Positions 1 through 8,832 of a DNA stretch of 64,000 nt are shown here, piece by piece (position 1 is the stretch's first letter; each line of letters starts with the position of its first letter). The position numbers and the translations under genes were made by a program. Source of the DNA: JAABTL01 sp964465355. GTDB lineage: Bacteria; Deinococcota; Deinococci; Deinococcales; Trueperaceae. The stretch covers positions 1-64,000 of the forward strand of contig CAYXJZ010000006.1 of the NCBI GenBank assembly GCA_964465355.1, given 5' to 3'. Under the pieces are notes generated by a model, which saw only the letters and a program-made list of their open reading frames with translations, was not told where the DNA came from and made no database searches.

Positions 1-45
1 CTACGGATCAGAAGGTCAGGAGTTCGAATCTTCTCGGGCGCACCA
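1..45 (+). tRNA. tRNA-Arg(ACG), 3' part only
   Basis: Only the 3' half lies in the window. The anticodon loop CTACGGA at the left edge gives anticodon ACG. The T arm follows (stem 18-22 with 30-34, loop TTCGAAT at 23-29), then the 3' acceptor strand CGGGCGC at 35-41, discriminator A42 and an encoded CCA at 43-45. The 5' half is outside the window, so the acceptor stem cannot be closed here. Confidence 0.9.
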
Positions 46-50
46 CGATC

Positions 51-80
51 AGGACGCGGTTTCTTCGGGAACCGCGTCCT
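51..80 (+). terminator. Hairpin terminator after tRNA-Arg
   Basis: A perfect 11-bp inverted repeat (51-61 with 70-80) with an 8-nt loop lies 5 nt after the tRNA CCA and is followed by a pyrimidine-rich stretch. It also lies just beyond the 3' end of the minus-strand gene at 108-3809, so it may stop transcription from both sides. Confidence 0.8.
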
Positions 81-107
81 CTTCCTTGACCTTGCCCGAC
101 CGCGCCA

Positions 108-3100
108 TCACCCCCACCTACCCCCTTCCCGCAAGATCCCCTCGAACTCCACCGCCGGCACCGGCCTTCCGAAGTAGTACCCCTGCATCTCCTCGCAGCC
201 GTTGTTGTGCAGGAAGCGCAGATGCTGCTCGGTCTCGACGCCTTCGGCGATCACCTTGAAGTTGAGGTTGCGGGCCAGGGCGATGACCGCCAGCACGATG
301 GTGGCGTCTTCCGGCTCGGTGAGCATGTTGCGCACGAAGGAGCGATCGATCTTCAAGGTGTCGACGCGGAAGCGCCTGAGGTAGCTGAGGCTGGAGTAAC
401 CGGTGCCGAAGTCGTCGATGGATAGCTTCACCCCGGCAGCCTTGAGTTCGGCGATGGTGACGATGACCTTCTCGGTGTTCTGGGCGATGAGGCTCTCGGT
501 GAGCTCCAGTTCCAGGTGCCCTGGCGGCAGGCCCGTCTCGTCCAGCGTGCGCAGCACCCAACGGACGACGTCCTGCTGCAGGAACTGGCGGGCTGAAAGG
601 TTCACTGCGATGGTGACAGGCGGCAGCCCCGCGTCCAGCCAGGCCTTGCCCTGGGTGCAGGCCGTCCTGAGCGCCCAGTCGCCGATCGGCACGATCAGCC
701 CCGAGTCCTCGGCGATGGGGATGAAGCGGTCGGGGGGGACCGGCCCCAGCTCCGGATGATGCCAGCGCAGCAGCGCCTCACAACCGGTGATCTGGCCACT
801 GGCCACGTTGACCTTGGGTTGGTACGCCAGATGCAGTTGTCCGGCGGACACGGCGTTGCGCAGCCCTGTCTCGAGTTCGACGCGGCGCAGCGTCTCCTCG
901 CTCATCTCGCGGGTGAAGAGCTGGTAGGTGTTGCGGCCGAGGTCCTTGGCCCGGTACATGGCCACATCCGCGTTGCGGATGAGGGCGTCGGCGGTCTCGC
1001 CGTCGCGGGGGAAGACGCTCACGCCGATGCTTCCTGACAGGTGCACCACCCGGCCCTGGACCTGCACCGGGCGGTAGAGGTGGTCGATGATCTTCTCGGC
1101 GATGCGGAAGGCGTCGTCCACGCTGCGCAGGTCGGCCAGCAGGATCAGGAACTCGTCGCCGCCTTGGCGCGACACCGTGTCGCCTTCGCGCACCAGGTCG
1201 GCCAGCCGCTGGGCTGCGACCTTGAGCACGGCGTCTCCGAAGGGATGGCCGTAACCGTCGTTGATCACCTTGAAGCGGTCCAGGTCCAGGTAGAGGAGGG
1301 CCAAAGGGCGATCGGTGCGGCGAGCATGCACGATGGCCTGTTCGATGCGGTCCTGGATGAGGTTGCGGTTGGGCAGGCCGGTGAGATCGTCATGGGTGGC
1401 CAGGTACTGGATGCGATGCTCGGCCCGCCTGCGCTCGGTGATGTCGCGGAAGGTCCAGATGCGCCCGTGGTAGTGCCCGTCCTTGTCGAGCACGGGCCCG
1501 GAATAGCGTTCGAGGACGGTGCCGTCCTTGAGCTCGACCACGCCGTGGACGACCTCGTCCCGGCTGGTCGCTACCGCGGTGAAGGTGCTCGTCGAGGTCT
1601 CCGGGTCCTTCACCTGGGCGACGGCCCAGGCGAACTGCCGCTGGTTGTCCGGGTCGGCCGCGATCTCAGGGGGGATCTTCCAAAGCTCGTTCAGGCGCTG
1701 GTTCTGGATGACCTTCCTGCCATCGCGGTCGACCACCAGGACGCCGTCTGGCGAACTCTCCACCTGCGCCACGAACCGCGCGGTCTCCTGGCGCAGCGCG
1801 TCCTCGATGCGTTTGCGCTCCTCGATGTCGAGCCCGATCCCCAAGAAGCCCTGTCGCCCGTCGTGCACGACGCGGATGCCGGTGAACAGGAAGGGGATCC
1901 TTCGCCCGTCCGCGAGCAGGTAGTCGGCCTCGACCTGGGACTCGCCCTTCTCGAAGACCTCGGCGATGCGACTGGCGACCAGTGCCCTCTCCGCCTCGGC
2001 GAAGAAGTCGAGCGGATGGAAGTTGTCCAAGGCCTGCAGGTCGTAGCCCGTGATCCTCTCCAGGTTCTTGTTCCAGCGCAACAGGCTCATGTCCTCGTCG
2101 AAGTGGTAGAAGACCCCAGGCAGGCTGTCGATCACCGCATCGGCGTAGTCACGTTCCTGGCGTACCCGCCGCTCGATGTCCTTGCGCGCGGTGATGTCCT
2201 GCATGGCACCGACCATGCGCAGGCTGCGTCCCGTCTCGTCGCGCAGCACGATCCCCCGGTCGAAGACCTCGACATAGCTGCCGTCGTCCAGGCGTAGCCT
2301 GTACTCATCGGTCCAGATCTCTTCACGCCCGTCGACCACCTGACGGATGTGCGCGAGCACGCGCTGGCGGTCCTCTGGATGGATGCGATCATCCCAAGAC
2401 CAGTCGGCGGACCCGGCCAGAGCTTGGGGCTGCCTGAGCAAGGACTCGTAGTTCTCGTTCCTCCACTTCGCGCCGGTGATCACGTCCCATTCCCACATGG
2501 CGTCGCCGGTGGCTTGGGTGACGGCTTGGAAGCGGGCGAGGCTATCGCGTAGGGCCTGCTCCGTCGTCTTGCGCTCTGAGATGTCGGTGCCCACGCCGAT
2601 GATGTGGGGCTTGCCGTTGCGCTCGATGCGTACGGCGGTGAAGAGGTAAGGGATGCGGCGCCCATCCTTGGTGGCGATCTCCACCTCGACCTGGGCGGCA
2701 CCCACGTCGAAGGCCTCGGTCAACCTTCTGGTGACGGACTCCCTCTGCTCCTGAGGGAAGAAGTCACGCGGACGCATCACCGCGATCTCCTCGGGCCCGT
2801 AGCCGGTCACGCGCTCCAGGTTCTCGTTCCACCTCAGGAAGTGCCCGCTCTCGTCGTAATGGTAGACGATGCCTGGCAGGCCGTTCAGCACTGCTTCGGC
2901 GTACTCGTGCTCCTGTCGCCAGCGCTCCTCGATGGCCTTGCGTTCGGAGATGTCGCGGCAGATGGCCTGCACGATGAGTTTCCCATCGACGAGGTAGGAG
3001 ACCGCGCTCACCTCGACCGGCACCTCGGTACCGTCCAGGGCGATCATCGTCTCTTCCAGCGCGGGTACCGAACCGGGCCCTTGCAACAGCGCCTCGATGC

Positions 3101-3809
3101 GTCGGCCGATCCGGCCGTGGTCGTCCGGATGGAAGAAGTCGAGCGACAGGCGCCCGAGCAGCTGCTCGGGACGATCCGCGCGCAGCAGCCGGAGCCCAGC
3201 ATCGTTCACGAAGGTGATGGCACCCTCTTCGGTGAGGAGGATCACGTCGGGCGACATCTGGACCAGATCCTGGAAGCGCAGCTCGTTCTCCAGCAGGGAC
3301 TGCTGCAACTGCTTCACGGCGGTGATGTCCGTATGGATGCCGATCAGCCGCACGGTGGTGCCGGAACTGTCCGGCACAGGCACGACGGTGGTGTCGACCC
3401 AGTAGAAGGAGCCGTCCTTGGCCCTGTGCTTGACCTCACCCTTCCAGGTCCGGCCACTGGAGACCGTCGACCACAGTTCTTGGAAGAGGCGCTCAGGGTT
3501 GTAGGCCCCGGTCAGCAGGCGGCGATCGGTGCCGAGGAGCTCCTCGCGGCTGTAGCGGGTCAAGGCGCAGAAGTTGTCGTTGGCGTAAACGATGGCTCCC
3601 TGCCCGTCGGTGATGGTGATCAGCGCGTGCTCGCCCAGCGCGGAGGTGAGATCGCCGACGAGCACATCAGGCGCTTCGGTACCAGCCGCCAAAGGCCCGG
3701 GCGCGGCGCCAGGCAGGTGCCCATGGGGGGATGGAGCCTTGGGCTTCACGGCGGGCTGCTCATGGGGCCACTCCGAGGGCGCTCCCTGTCCTTGGGGCGA
3801 AGGGTGCAT
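108..3809 (-). CDS. Six-PAS GGDEF-EAL cyclic-di-GMP protein
   Basis: Predicted 1233-residue soluble sensor that could both make and degrade cyclic-di-GMP. Six PAS/PAC units fill about residues 45-790. A GGDEF domain follows with its active-site motif intact (RQGGDEF near residue 882), then a C-terminal EAL domain with an intact EALLRW motif near 1010 plus the conserved NLSARQF, DDFGTGYSS and AEGVET segments, so both activities could be real. No membrane segment is seen. The third and fifth PAS units are close copies (LPGIVYHYDE against LPGVFYHFDE, both followed by a near-identical NLER(V/I)TGY segment). I chose the ATG at 3809; the open frame continues 63 codons upstream, but that part is low complexity and shows no PAS homology. 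A weak -10 (TATCAT, minus strand, 3868-3873) lies upstream. Confidence 0.93.
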   Translation of the reverse strand: MHPSPQGQGAPSEWPHEQPAVKPKAPSPHGHLPGAAPGPLAAGTEAPDVLVGDLTSALGEHALITITDGQGAIVYANDNFCALTRYSREELLGTDRRLLTGAYNPERLFQELWSTVSSGRTWKGEVKHRAKDGSFYWVDTTVVPVPDSSGTTVRLIGIHTDITAVKQLQQSLLENELRFQDLVQMSPDVILLTEEGAITFVNDAGLRLLRADRPEQLLGRLSLDFFHPDDHGRIGRRIEALLQGPGSVPALEETMIALDGTEVPVEVSAVSYLVDGKLIVQAICRDISERKAIEERWRQEHEYAEAVLNGLPGIVYHYDESGHFLRWNENLERVTGYGPEEIAVMRPRDFFPQEQRESVTRRLTEAFDVGAAQVEVEIATKDGRRIPYLFTAVRIERNGKPHIIGVGTDISERKTTEQALRDSLARFQAVTQATGDAMWEWDVITGAKWRNENYESLLRQPQALAGSADWSWDDRIHPEDRQRVLAHIRQVVDGREEIWTDEYRLRLDDGSYVEVFDRGIVLRDETGRSLRMVGAMQDITARKDIERRVRQERDYADAVIDSLPGVFYHFDEDMSLLRWNKNLERITGYDLQALDNFHPLDFFAEAERALVASRIAEVFEKGESQVEADYLLADGRRIPFLFTGIRVVHDGRQGFLGIGLDIEERKRIEDALRQETARFVAQVESSPDGVLVVDRDGRKVIQNQRLNELWKIPPEIAADPDNQRQFAWAVAQVKDPETSTSTFTAVATSRDEVVHGVVELKDGTVLERYSGPVLDKDGHYHGRIWTFRDITERRRAEHRIQYLATHDDLTGLPNRNLIQDRIEQAIVHARRTDRPLALLYLDLDRFKVINDGYGHPFGDAVLKVAAQRLADLVREGDTVSRQGGDEFLILLADLRSVDDAFRIAEKIIDHLYRPVQVQGRVVHLSGSIGVSVFPRDGETADALIRNADVAMYRAKDLGRNTYQLFTREMSEETLRRVELETGLRNAVSAGQLHLAYQPKVNVASGQITGCEALLRWHHPELGPVPPDRFIPIAEDSGLIVPIGDWALRTACTQGKAWLDAGLPPVTIAVNLSARQFLQQDVVRWVLRTLDETGLPPGHLELELTESLIAQNTEKVIVTIAELKAAGVKLSIDDFGTGYSSLSYLRRFRVDTLKIDRSFVRNMLTEPEDATIVLAVIALARNLNFKVIAEGVETEQHLRFLHNNGCEEMQGYYFGRPVPAVEFEGILREGGRWG

Positions 3810-4017
3810 TGCCTGCCGCGAGACGCCACCGCCCCTAAGCGGGCCGTTCGGCTTGATCGATGGTGCGATGATACCCCAACGGCTGTATGAAACTAGGGCA
3901 AGGCCCGCGGGTTCGAGCGGTGTATGCGGAGGGTGCCGGGGACGCCTATCCCGACTCTCCTGCACAACCTTGGGGTCCCTGGTCTGCGCTGCGGCCACCG
4001 CGCGCAGACCGCACTCC

Positions 4018-4049
4018 CTTAGAAAGCAACCAGCTTAGAAAGCAACCAG
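4018..4049. repeat. Two tandem copies of a 16-bp unit
   Basis: The unit CTTAGAAAGCAACCAG occurs twice back to back (4018-4033 and 4034-4049), in the gap between the glycosyltransferase gene and the GGDEF/EAL gene. The rest of 3810-4073 shows no gene. Confidence 0.9.
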
Positions 4050-4073
4050 GCGCCAGGCGGCCGGCCAGCGCGC

Positions 4074-5264
4074 CTACGGCTGCCGAAGCCCGGCGCCTCT
4101 GGCGACACGGGCACGCCGCGGGCTCATCGACCACAACGACCGCCGTGGCCGCGGTTCTGCACGAGCGTAGGAATCGGCCAGGGCCAAGGCGCCGACCTCC
4201 ACGTCGAAGGCTGCGGCAGATGACCGAGCGGCGCTGCTCAGCGCGGCCCGCCGCTGCGTCGGCAGCGCGGCCAGGATGGCTTCGCTCAGGTCGGCGGCCG
4301 TGGCAGCACTCAGCATCCCGTTCTCACCGCTGCGCAACAGATCGCGCGCTGCCGCCGAGTCGACGGCCACCACCGGCGTAGCTGCGGCCATCGCCTCGAG
4401 GAAGGTCATGGGTTGCACCTCGGAGACCGAGGCCGACACGAACAGGTCGGCGGCCAGCAGGTAGTCGGCCACCTTGGCGTGCTCGACCGGTCCGACCCAG
4501 CGCACCTGAGGGTGTGCGGAGGCCGTCAAGGAGGCACGCAGGGGTCCTTCGCCGACCATCATCAAGTGCAGGTCCGGCACGGCACGCTGCGCCGACGCGA
4601 AGGCCTGCAGCAGCATCGGCAGGCCCTTCTCGGCGCCCATGCGGCCGACGTAGACCAGCAGCGGCACCCCATCTGGCACGCCGTGGCGGTTCCGCAGCCC
4701 CGCATCGGGGGGCTGCCGGAAGCGCGCGAGGTCGACCGGGTTGGGCATCAGTTCGACCGGACCTTCGTAGCCGTATGCGCGTAGCATCTCGACCATCGCC
4801 TGCCCGGGTGCCAGCACGACGTCGGCCTGTTGTGCGAAGGCGCGGACATGCTGCTTGACCGCGCGGGCGGTCAGGCCTGCTGGCGTGGGCGAGTAGCCGA
4901 CGTAGGCGTGGTACATGGTGTGCGCCGTGAACACGAGCGGAATGCCGAGACGGTGCGCCCATGACTTCGCGATGTGACCTGCCACGAAGGGGTGCATGGT
5001 GTGCAGGATGTCGAAGTCCATGATGGGCAGCATGTGGCTGGCCACCGGCCCGACGGGCAGCAGCAGGGGGTAGTCCGGCAGTCCGGCGACGTTGAGTGCT
5101 GGGAGTCGGATGACGCCCTGTGCGGGAACGGCCTTCGGGTGATGGGGAGCGAACACCCGCACCGTATGCCCAAGACGACGGAGGCCATCGACGAAGAGCG
5201 ACGTCGACGTCGCCACGCCGTTGCGCGAGGGGGTGTAGGTGGCGGTGACGATCCCGATCCGCAT
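4074..5264 (-). CDS. Glycosyltransferase family 4 (GT-B fold)
   Basis: 396-residue retaining GT-B glycosyltransferase, probably moving a sugar from a nucleotide donor onto a lipid or glycan acceptor at the inner face of the membrane. The N-terminal domain opens with MRIGIVTATYTPSRNGVAT, the glycine-rich acceptor-side loop typical of GT4. The C-terminal donor domain has the YVGRMGAEKG strand and the ExxxxxxxE pair (SEVQPMTFLEA, about residues 285-293) that holds the donor. The start matches the usual GT4 N-terminus; GGGAG lies about 13 nt upstream, rather far for a ribosome site. Similarity to diacylglycerol glucosyltransferases suggests a glycolipid product, but the acceptor cannot be read from sequence. 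Confidence 0.9.
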   Translation of the reverse strand: MRIGIVTATYTPSRNGVATSTSLFVDGLRRLGHTVRVFAPHHPKAVPAQGVIRLPALNVAGLPDYPLLLPVGPVASHMLPIMDFDILHTMHPFVAGHIAKSWAHRLGIPLVFTAHTMYHAYVGYSPTPAGLTARAVKQHVRAFAQQADVVLAPGQAMVEMLRAYGYEGPVELMPNPVDLARFRQPPDAGLRNRHGVPDGVPLLVYVGRMGAEKGLPMLLQAFASAQRAVPDLHLMMVGEGPLRASLTASAHPQVRWVGPVEHAKVADYLLAADLFVSASVSEVQPMTFLEAMAAATPVVAVDSAAARDLLRSGENGMLSAATAADLSEAILAALPTQRRAALSSAARSSAAAFDVEVGALALADSYARAEPRPRRSLWSMSPRRARVARGAGLRQP

Positions 5265-5553
5265 GCTCGTTTGGTCACGCTCCCTAGTGACGGTGTCCCT
5301 ACCCCACAGCGTCGATGCCTGTCCCAGTGTAGACGTACAGACCGGGAGGCAGGTGTCCCTTGGGTCGGAATGGGCAGTTCGAACCCCGGGGAGGGTTCGC
5401 TCTCGCCGATGTCCGGCTGACGCTGGAGGGATGAGCCATCCCCTAGCTTGCGCCGAAGCAGTCGCCCACGGCGTGAGCGATGCGGCATCGCCCCGCGCTG
5501 CCGGGCTGGCTACACGCCACGCGCCGCGAGCCCGGGACGAGCGCCGGCCTGTG
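5265..5553. other. Intergenic stretch, no gene seen
   Basis: No convincing coding frame. It holds two small inverted repeats, GGGATG-AGC-CATCCC (5428-5442) and GCGATGC-G-GCATCGC (5477-5491), which could end transcription of the minus-strand baeRF operon. A TACACT -10-like box on the minus strand near 5325-5332 could serve the GT4 gene. Confidence 0.5.
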
Positions 5554-5652
5554 CTAGCTGCGCTTCTGTCGGCCGCGCAGCCAAGCGACCACCGCGCCGA
5601 TGAGGATGCCGGCGGTGAACAGCGCCAGCAGGTACCACAGGTACTGCAGCAT
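5554..5652 (-). CDS. 32-residue single-pass membrane protein
   Basis: A very small gene: start ATG at 5652-5650, stop TAG at 5556-5554. The predicted product begins MLQYLWYLLALF and has one hydrophobic helix (about residues 4-25) followed by a basic tail ending RGRQKRS, so it should insert with the tail in the cytoplasm. Its ATG shares one base with the TGA of the preceding baeRF gene (TGATG), a common arrangement for translational coupling. Similar tiny one-helix proteins are widespread in bacteria but mostly uncharacterised. Function unknown; a partner of the upstream protein is a guess based only on the overlap. Confidence 0.6.
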   Translation of the reverse strand: MLQYLWYLLALFTAGILIGAVVAWLRGRQKRS

Positions 5653-6839
5653 CAGAAGCGGTAGATGGCCGCGATGCCGGTGTCGGTCGGCATGCGCTCC
5701 GTTGGCACGATGACGATCTCGGCCCCAGCCCTGCTGGCCAGCGCAGCCAGGTCATCGAGCACGTCGTCGACCTCCGGGTGGTTCATGTCACCCCAGGCAA
5801 TCTCGCCGGTCGCAGGGTCGATACGGCCGGGCACCGTGCGCTCCGCCTCGATGAGCAGCGTGGCCACCCGCCCGGCGACGGCCGCACGCGCGACCTGCAC
5901 CAGGTCGGCGTCGCCCGTGCCGTTGGCCCTTGCGGTGCCGAAGGCAGAGACGAAGCCGCCAAGGCGTTCGAGATAGTAGGGCTCCATGACCTGCCACGCC
6001 CGCTGTCGCAGTTCGTCGATGCCGAGCGCGTCAGGGTTGATGTCGATGCTGTCCTTGATCAGAAGGGGATTGCGACTAACCTGGTGGAAGAGGTGGTGAT
6101 GCTCGGGCAGCGCGGCCAGGATGAGCGGCAGCTGCGCGGGCTGCGAGTGGCGCTCCAGCACCGCCCGGTCGACGGCGCGGAAGTAACGCTCGGCGTCGGA
6201 GTCCACCTCCTCAGCCTTGCCGCCATGGCCGTGGTGCATGGCCGAACTGCGCCCACCCACACCGCCGTAGGAGGCCACCTTGAGGTGGGGTTCGGTCAGT
6301 TCCTCGCCCAGCGCGTCTGTGATGGTCGCGGGCATGCCCTCACCGAGTTCGATCTCGTCCAGCACGTCGCGGTTGCCTTCGAACAGGCGCATGGCGCCGC
6401 GGCTGAGGCCGAGCACCTGGAAGCGGTCGGCCGACTGCAGGATGCGCATGAGCGGCTTGGTGTGCAGGGAGTCGGCGGCCACAGCCAGCTCGGGCACAGG
6501 GCGCTGCAGCCGGTAGTAGCGGAAGAGGTCCTTGCTGCCAAGCACGGCTAGGCCGTCCAGGGTGTGGTTCCAGAAGCGGCGATCGTCGGCCAGGGCAAGG
6601 AAGGGTGCCAGCAGGGGCTCGATCTCGCGCGTGGTGTAGCTCTGAAGCAGCGAGGTCTCCAGTTCCTTGACCAGGTTCTTGAAACGGATGGGGTCTTGCT
6701 GGTTGTCGGGATGATGGCGATGGGTGGGTTGGTAGAGGGAGAGGCAGGGCGGCTCGAGGTTGTCGAAGAGGCCGGCCGCGTGATCTTGCTCGAGGGTGTC
6801 CACGATCGTCACATCCGTTCCGGGCGGAGAATGAAGCAC
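5652..6839 (-). CDS. baeRF-family protein (family 3-like)
   Basis: 395 residues resembling the bacterial archaeo-eukaryotic release-factor-like proteins (baeRF, family 3-like). These adopt an eRF1-type fold and have been proposed from genome context to act on ribosomes or stalled nascent chains, with little experiment. Supporting segments are PPCLSLYQPTHRH near the N-terminus, DRFQVLGLSRGAMRLFEG in the middle, and a C-terminal VDDVLDDLAALA segment ending in the EIVIVPTERMP strand. Start is a GTG at 6839 with AAGGGG upstream; GTG codons at 6812 and 6803 are alternatives. A small membrane protein gene is coupled to its stop codon. Confidence 0.75.
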   Translation of the reverse strand: MLHSPPGTDVTIVDTLEQDHAAGLFDNLEPPCLSLYQPTHRHHPDNQQDPIRFKNLVKELETSLLQSYTTREIEPLLAPFLALADDRRFWNHTLDGLAVLGSKDLFRYYRLQRPVPELAVAADSLHTKPLMRILQSADRFQVLGLSRGAMRLFEGNRDVLDEIELGEGMPATITDALGEELTEPHLKVASYGGVGGRSSAMHHGHGGKAEEVDSDAERYFRAVDRAVLERHSQPAQLPLILAALPEHHHLFHQVSRNPLLIKDSIDINPDALGIDELRQRAWQVMEPYYLERLGGFVSAFGTARANGTGDADLVQVARAAVAGRVATLLIEAERTVPGRIDPATGEIAWGDMNHPEVDDVLDDLAALASRAGAEIVIVPTERMPTDTGIAAIYRF

Positions 6840-6855
6840 TCAGCCCCTTCCCATC

Positions 6856-6861
6856 AGCCTA
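6856..6861 (-). promoter_or_regulatory. -10 box for the baeRF operon
   Basis: TAGGCT on the minus strand, 16 nt upstream of the GTG at 6839, between the end of the epimerase gene and the baeRF gene. Predicted initiation at about 6849 would leave a leader just long enough for the AAGGGG ribosome site. Confidence 0.5.
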
Positions 6862-6872
6862 CTGGCCCATGC

Positions 6873-7781
6873 TTAGAGGTGCATGACCCGCCGCCCATGC
6901 AGGGCGGATGCCACGGCCTCCGCGGCGGTGGGGTGCTCGAAGACGAAGCCGTCGTCCTCCAACCTGGCCGGCTTCACCCGCTGGTCGCCGAGCAGCAACT
7001 CGTCTGCAGCGCTGCCCATCGCCAGGCGCAGCAGCCAAGCCGGGATCCTCCACCAGTGCGGTCGCCGTAACTGCGCCGCCAGGGCCCGGGTGACCTCCTG
7101 CGAAGCTGCGGGCGTGGGGCCGACCAGGTTGACAGGCCCGGCCAGCTGCGACCGGGTCAGGAGGTGGACGATGGCTGCGACCTCGTCGTGCAGGCTGATC
7201 CACGGCCAGGTCTGCGAGCCGCTGCCGATGGTGGCGCCCCCACCCCACCGGGTCGCCGTGGCGAGTGGCGCCAACGCGCCATCGGCGGCGATGACCAGGC
7301 CGGTGCGCAGATGCACCACCCTGCTGAAGCCCTCGGCCGGCTGCGTGGCAGCTTCCCAGCGCTCGACCACCTCGGCGAGGAAGCCGGTGCCGACTTCGCT
7401 GCTCTCGGTCAGCGTCTCACCTGGCCGATGCCCGTAGAAGCCTGTGGCCGAGGCGTTCAGCCAGACGCTCGGCGGATTGGAGGAGGCGGCGATCGCGCTG
7501 GCGAGCGCAGCGGTGCCGATGACCCGGCTGTCCAGGATCTTGCGGCGGTAGGCGGCCGTCCAAGGCAGTCGTGAGAGTGGTGCGCCCGACAGGTTGACCA
7601 GGGCTTCCGACCAGGCGACAGCGTCGGCAGGGACGAGCCCATCCTCCGGCGCCCAGAGGTAGGTCTGTGGATCGCCGACGGACCTTCGGACGAGGGCCCG
7701 CACCTCGTGGCCGGCGCCCTCCAGCGCCCTGCGCAGCTCGCTGCCGATCAGGCCGGATGCGCCGGCGATGAGCACCTTCAT
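6873..7781 (-). CDS. TIGR01777 / YfcH-like NAD(P)-dependent epimerase
   Basis: 302-residue atypical short-chain dehydrogenase of the TIGR01777 (YfcH, SDR39U1) family. The N-terminal Rossmann loop is GASGLIGSELRRAL. The family-typical ASATGFYG segment and the DUF1731-type C-terminal tail (ADELLLGDQRVKPARL) are both present, so the gene looks complete. I prefer the ATG at 7781, which has AGG about 9 nt upstream, over the in-frame GTG two codons earlier. The substrate of this family is not established; in some bacteria the gene is linked to cell division or the envelope. Confidence 0.88.
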   Translation of the reverse strand: MKVLIAGASGLIGSELRRALEGAGHEVRALVRRSVGDPQTYLWAPEDGLVPADAVAWSEALVNLSGAPLSRLPWTAAYRRKILDSRVIGTAALASAIAASSNPPSVWLNASATGFYGHRPGETLTESSEVGTGFLAEVVERWEAATQPAEGFSRVVHLRTGLVIAADGALAPLATATRWGGGATIGSGSQTWPWISLHDEVAAIVHLLTRSQLAGPVNLVGPTPAASQEVTRALAAQLRRPHWWRIPAWLLRLAMGSAADELLLGDQRVKPARLEDDGFVFEHPTAAEAVASALHGRRVMHL

Positions 7782-7978
7782 GCCCACTGGCCTGCCGATG
7801 CCTCGACGCAGACGGTGATGTGCGGCTCGCCTCGCATGTCTCGATGATAGACCTCCACTCTTCTCATCCCCATGGGACGATTCCCATCTACGCCGCGCCT
7901 ACCCTCGTCACAACGCCAGGGACATCCGAAAGGCGGACCGGCTGCCCCGCCTTGGCGACTCTTCAAGGAGGCAACGAC

Positions 7979-8710
7979 ATGGCCAGCTTCAACGGTTCCA
8001 TCGAAGTCAACGCACCCATCTCCCTCACCTACGGCTTGTTCAGCGAGTTCGAGCGCTTCCCCACCTTCATGGAAGGCATCGAGGACGTGAGGCGCATCGG
8101 GCATGACCGCATGTACTGGCGCGCCGAGATCGCCGGCCGCGAGGAGGAGTGGGAAGCCCTCGTCACCGAGGAGCGACAGGACGAGAAGATCGCCTGGAAG
8201 AGCGTGGCCGGAGCGACGAACGCAGGCTCGGTGACCTTCGACAAGATGGACGCCGACACCACAAGGGTCACCCTCCATCTGGAGTACGAGCCGGAGGGCT
8301 TCATCGAGAACGTCGGCGCCGCCTTGGGTGTGGTCAACGGGCGCATCCGCGGCGACCTGAACCGCTTCAAGGCCTTGGTCGAGTCGGGTGGCCAGCTCGA
8401 AGCGGATCATCCTGCCTGGGCCGGCTGGCGTGGCCGCTACCCCAGCGACCCCTTCGATCCCTCTGCCTACCCCCGCGACCCGCTGGCCAGCCACCCCAGT
8501 CCGGCCAGGCCGCACGCCGTCCCTCCCCTCGAGGCCGTGAGCCCGACCACGGACCCCTTCGCGCCCGGCTTCACACCGGCACCGCACATCGCCGGTGACG
8601 TGCCTCTGGACGACCGCCTGGCCCATGAGGACCGACGGCTGCGCGAGAACGAGGACGCCGACCCCGTCGGAGGCGCCAGGGGCTCCGACCGCGGCTCCAG
8701 ACGGGCCTAG
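7979..8710 (+). CDS. SRPBCC (COQ10/START-like) protein with low-complexity tail
   Basis: 243 residues. The first ~150 form an SRPBCC domain of the polyketide cyclase/COQ10 type (starts MASFNGSIEVNAPISLTYG, contains FERFPTFMEGIEDVRR and ends near GDLNRFKALVE), a fold that holds hydrophobic ligands. The last ~90 residues are rich in Pro, Asp and Arg and look disordered. The start is fixed by a strong ribosome site, AAGGAGG at 7965-7971, ending 7 nt before the ATG; an open frame extends further upstream but lacks domain sequence. Related proteins are often annotated as cyclases without evidence; the ligand is unknown. Confidence 0.87.
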   Translation: MASFNGSIEVNAPISLTYGLFSEFERFPTFMEGIEDVRRIGHDRMYWRAEIAGREEEWEALVTEERQDEKIAWKSVAGATNAGSVTFDKMDADTTRVTLHLEYEPEGFIENVGAALGVVNGRIRGDLNRFKALVESGGQLEADHPAWAGWRGRYPSDPFDPSAYPRDPLASHPSPARPHAVPPLEAVSPTTDPFAPGFTPAPHIAGDVPLDDRLAHEDRRLRENEDADPVGGARGSDRGSRRA

Positions 8711-8753
8711 GCTTCCGCCTCACTGCGGAGGACATCGTTCATCGTCGCCCGCC

Positions 8754-8781
8754 CTACCCGGCCGGTCCCCCGGCCGGGTAG
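8754..8781. repeat. Perfect 12-bp inverted repeat upstream of copZ
   Basis: CTACCCGGCCGG (8754-8765) and its exact complement (8770-8781) flank a 4-nt loop. It lies 43 nt after the SRPBCC gene and overlaps the -35/-10 region of the copper operon, so it could be a terminator for the upstream gene, a regulator site, or both. No T-tract follows. Confidence 0.85.
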
Positions 8782-8816
8782 ACTGATGCCAGCGATACCC
8801 CACCCCAGGAGGGGTG
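8779..8816 (+). promoter_or_regulatory. Copper operon promoter and CsoR-type operator
   Basis: TAGACT (8779-8784) is a plausible -10 box. Just downstream, CACCCC-AGGA-GGGGTG (8801-8816) is a perfect 6-bp inverted repeat with a G/C-rich centre, the general form of CsoR operators. Its place between the predicted start of transcription and the copZ ribosome site (AAGGAG, 8821-8826) fits repression that copper relieves. The operon encodes CsoR itself, so autoregulation is likely. Confidence 0.65.
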
Positions 8817-8832
8817 AGTCAAGGAGATCCCC

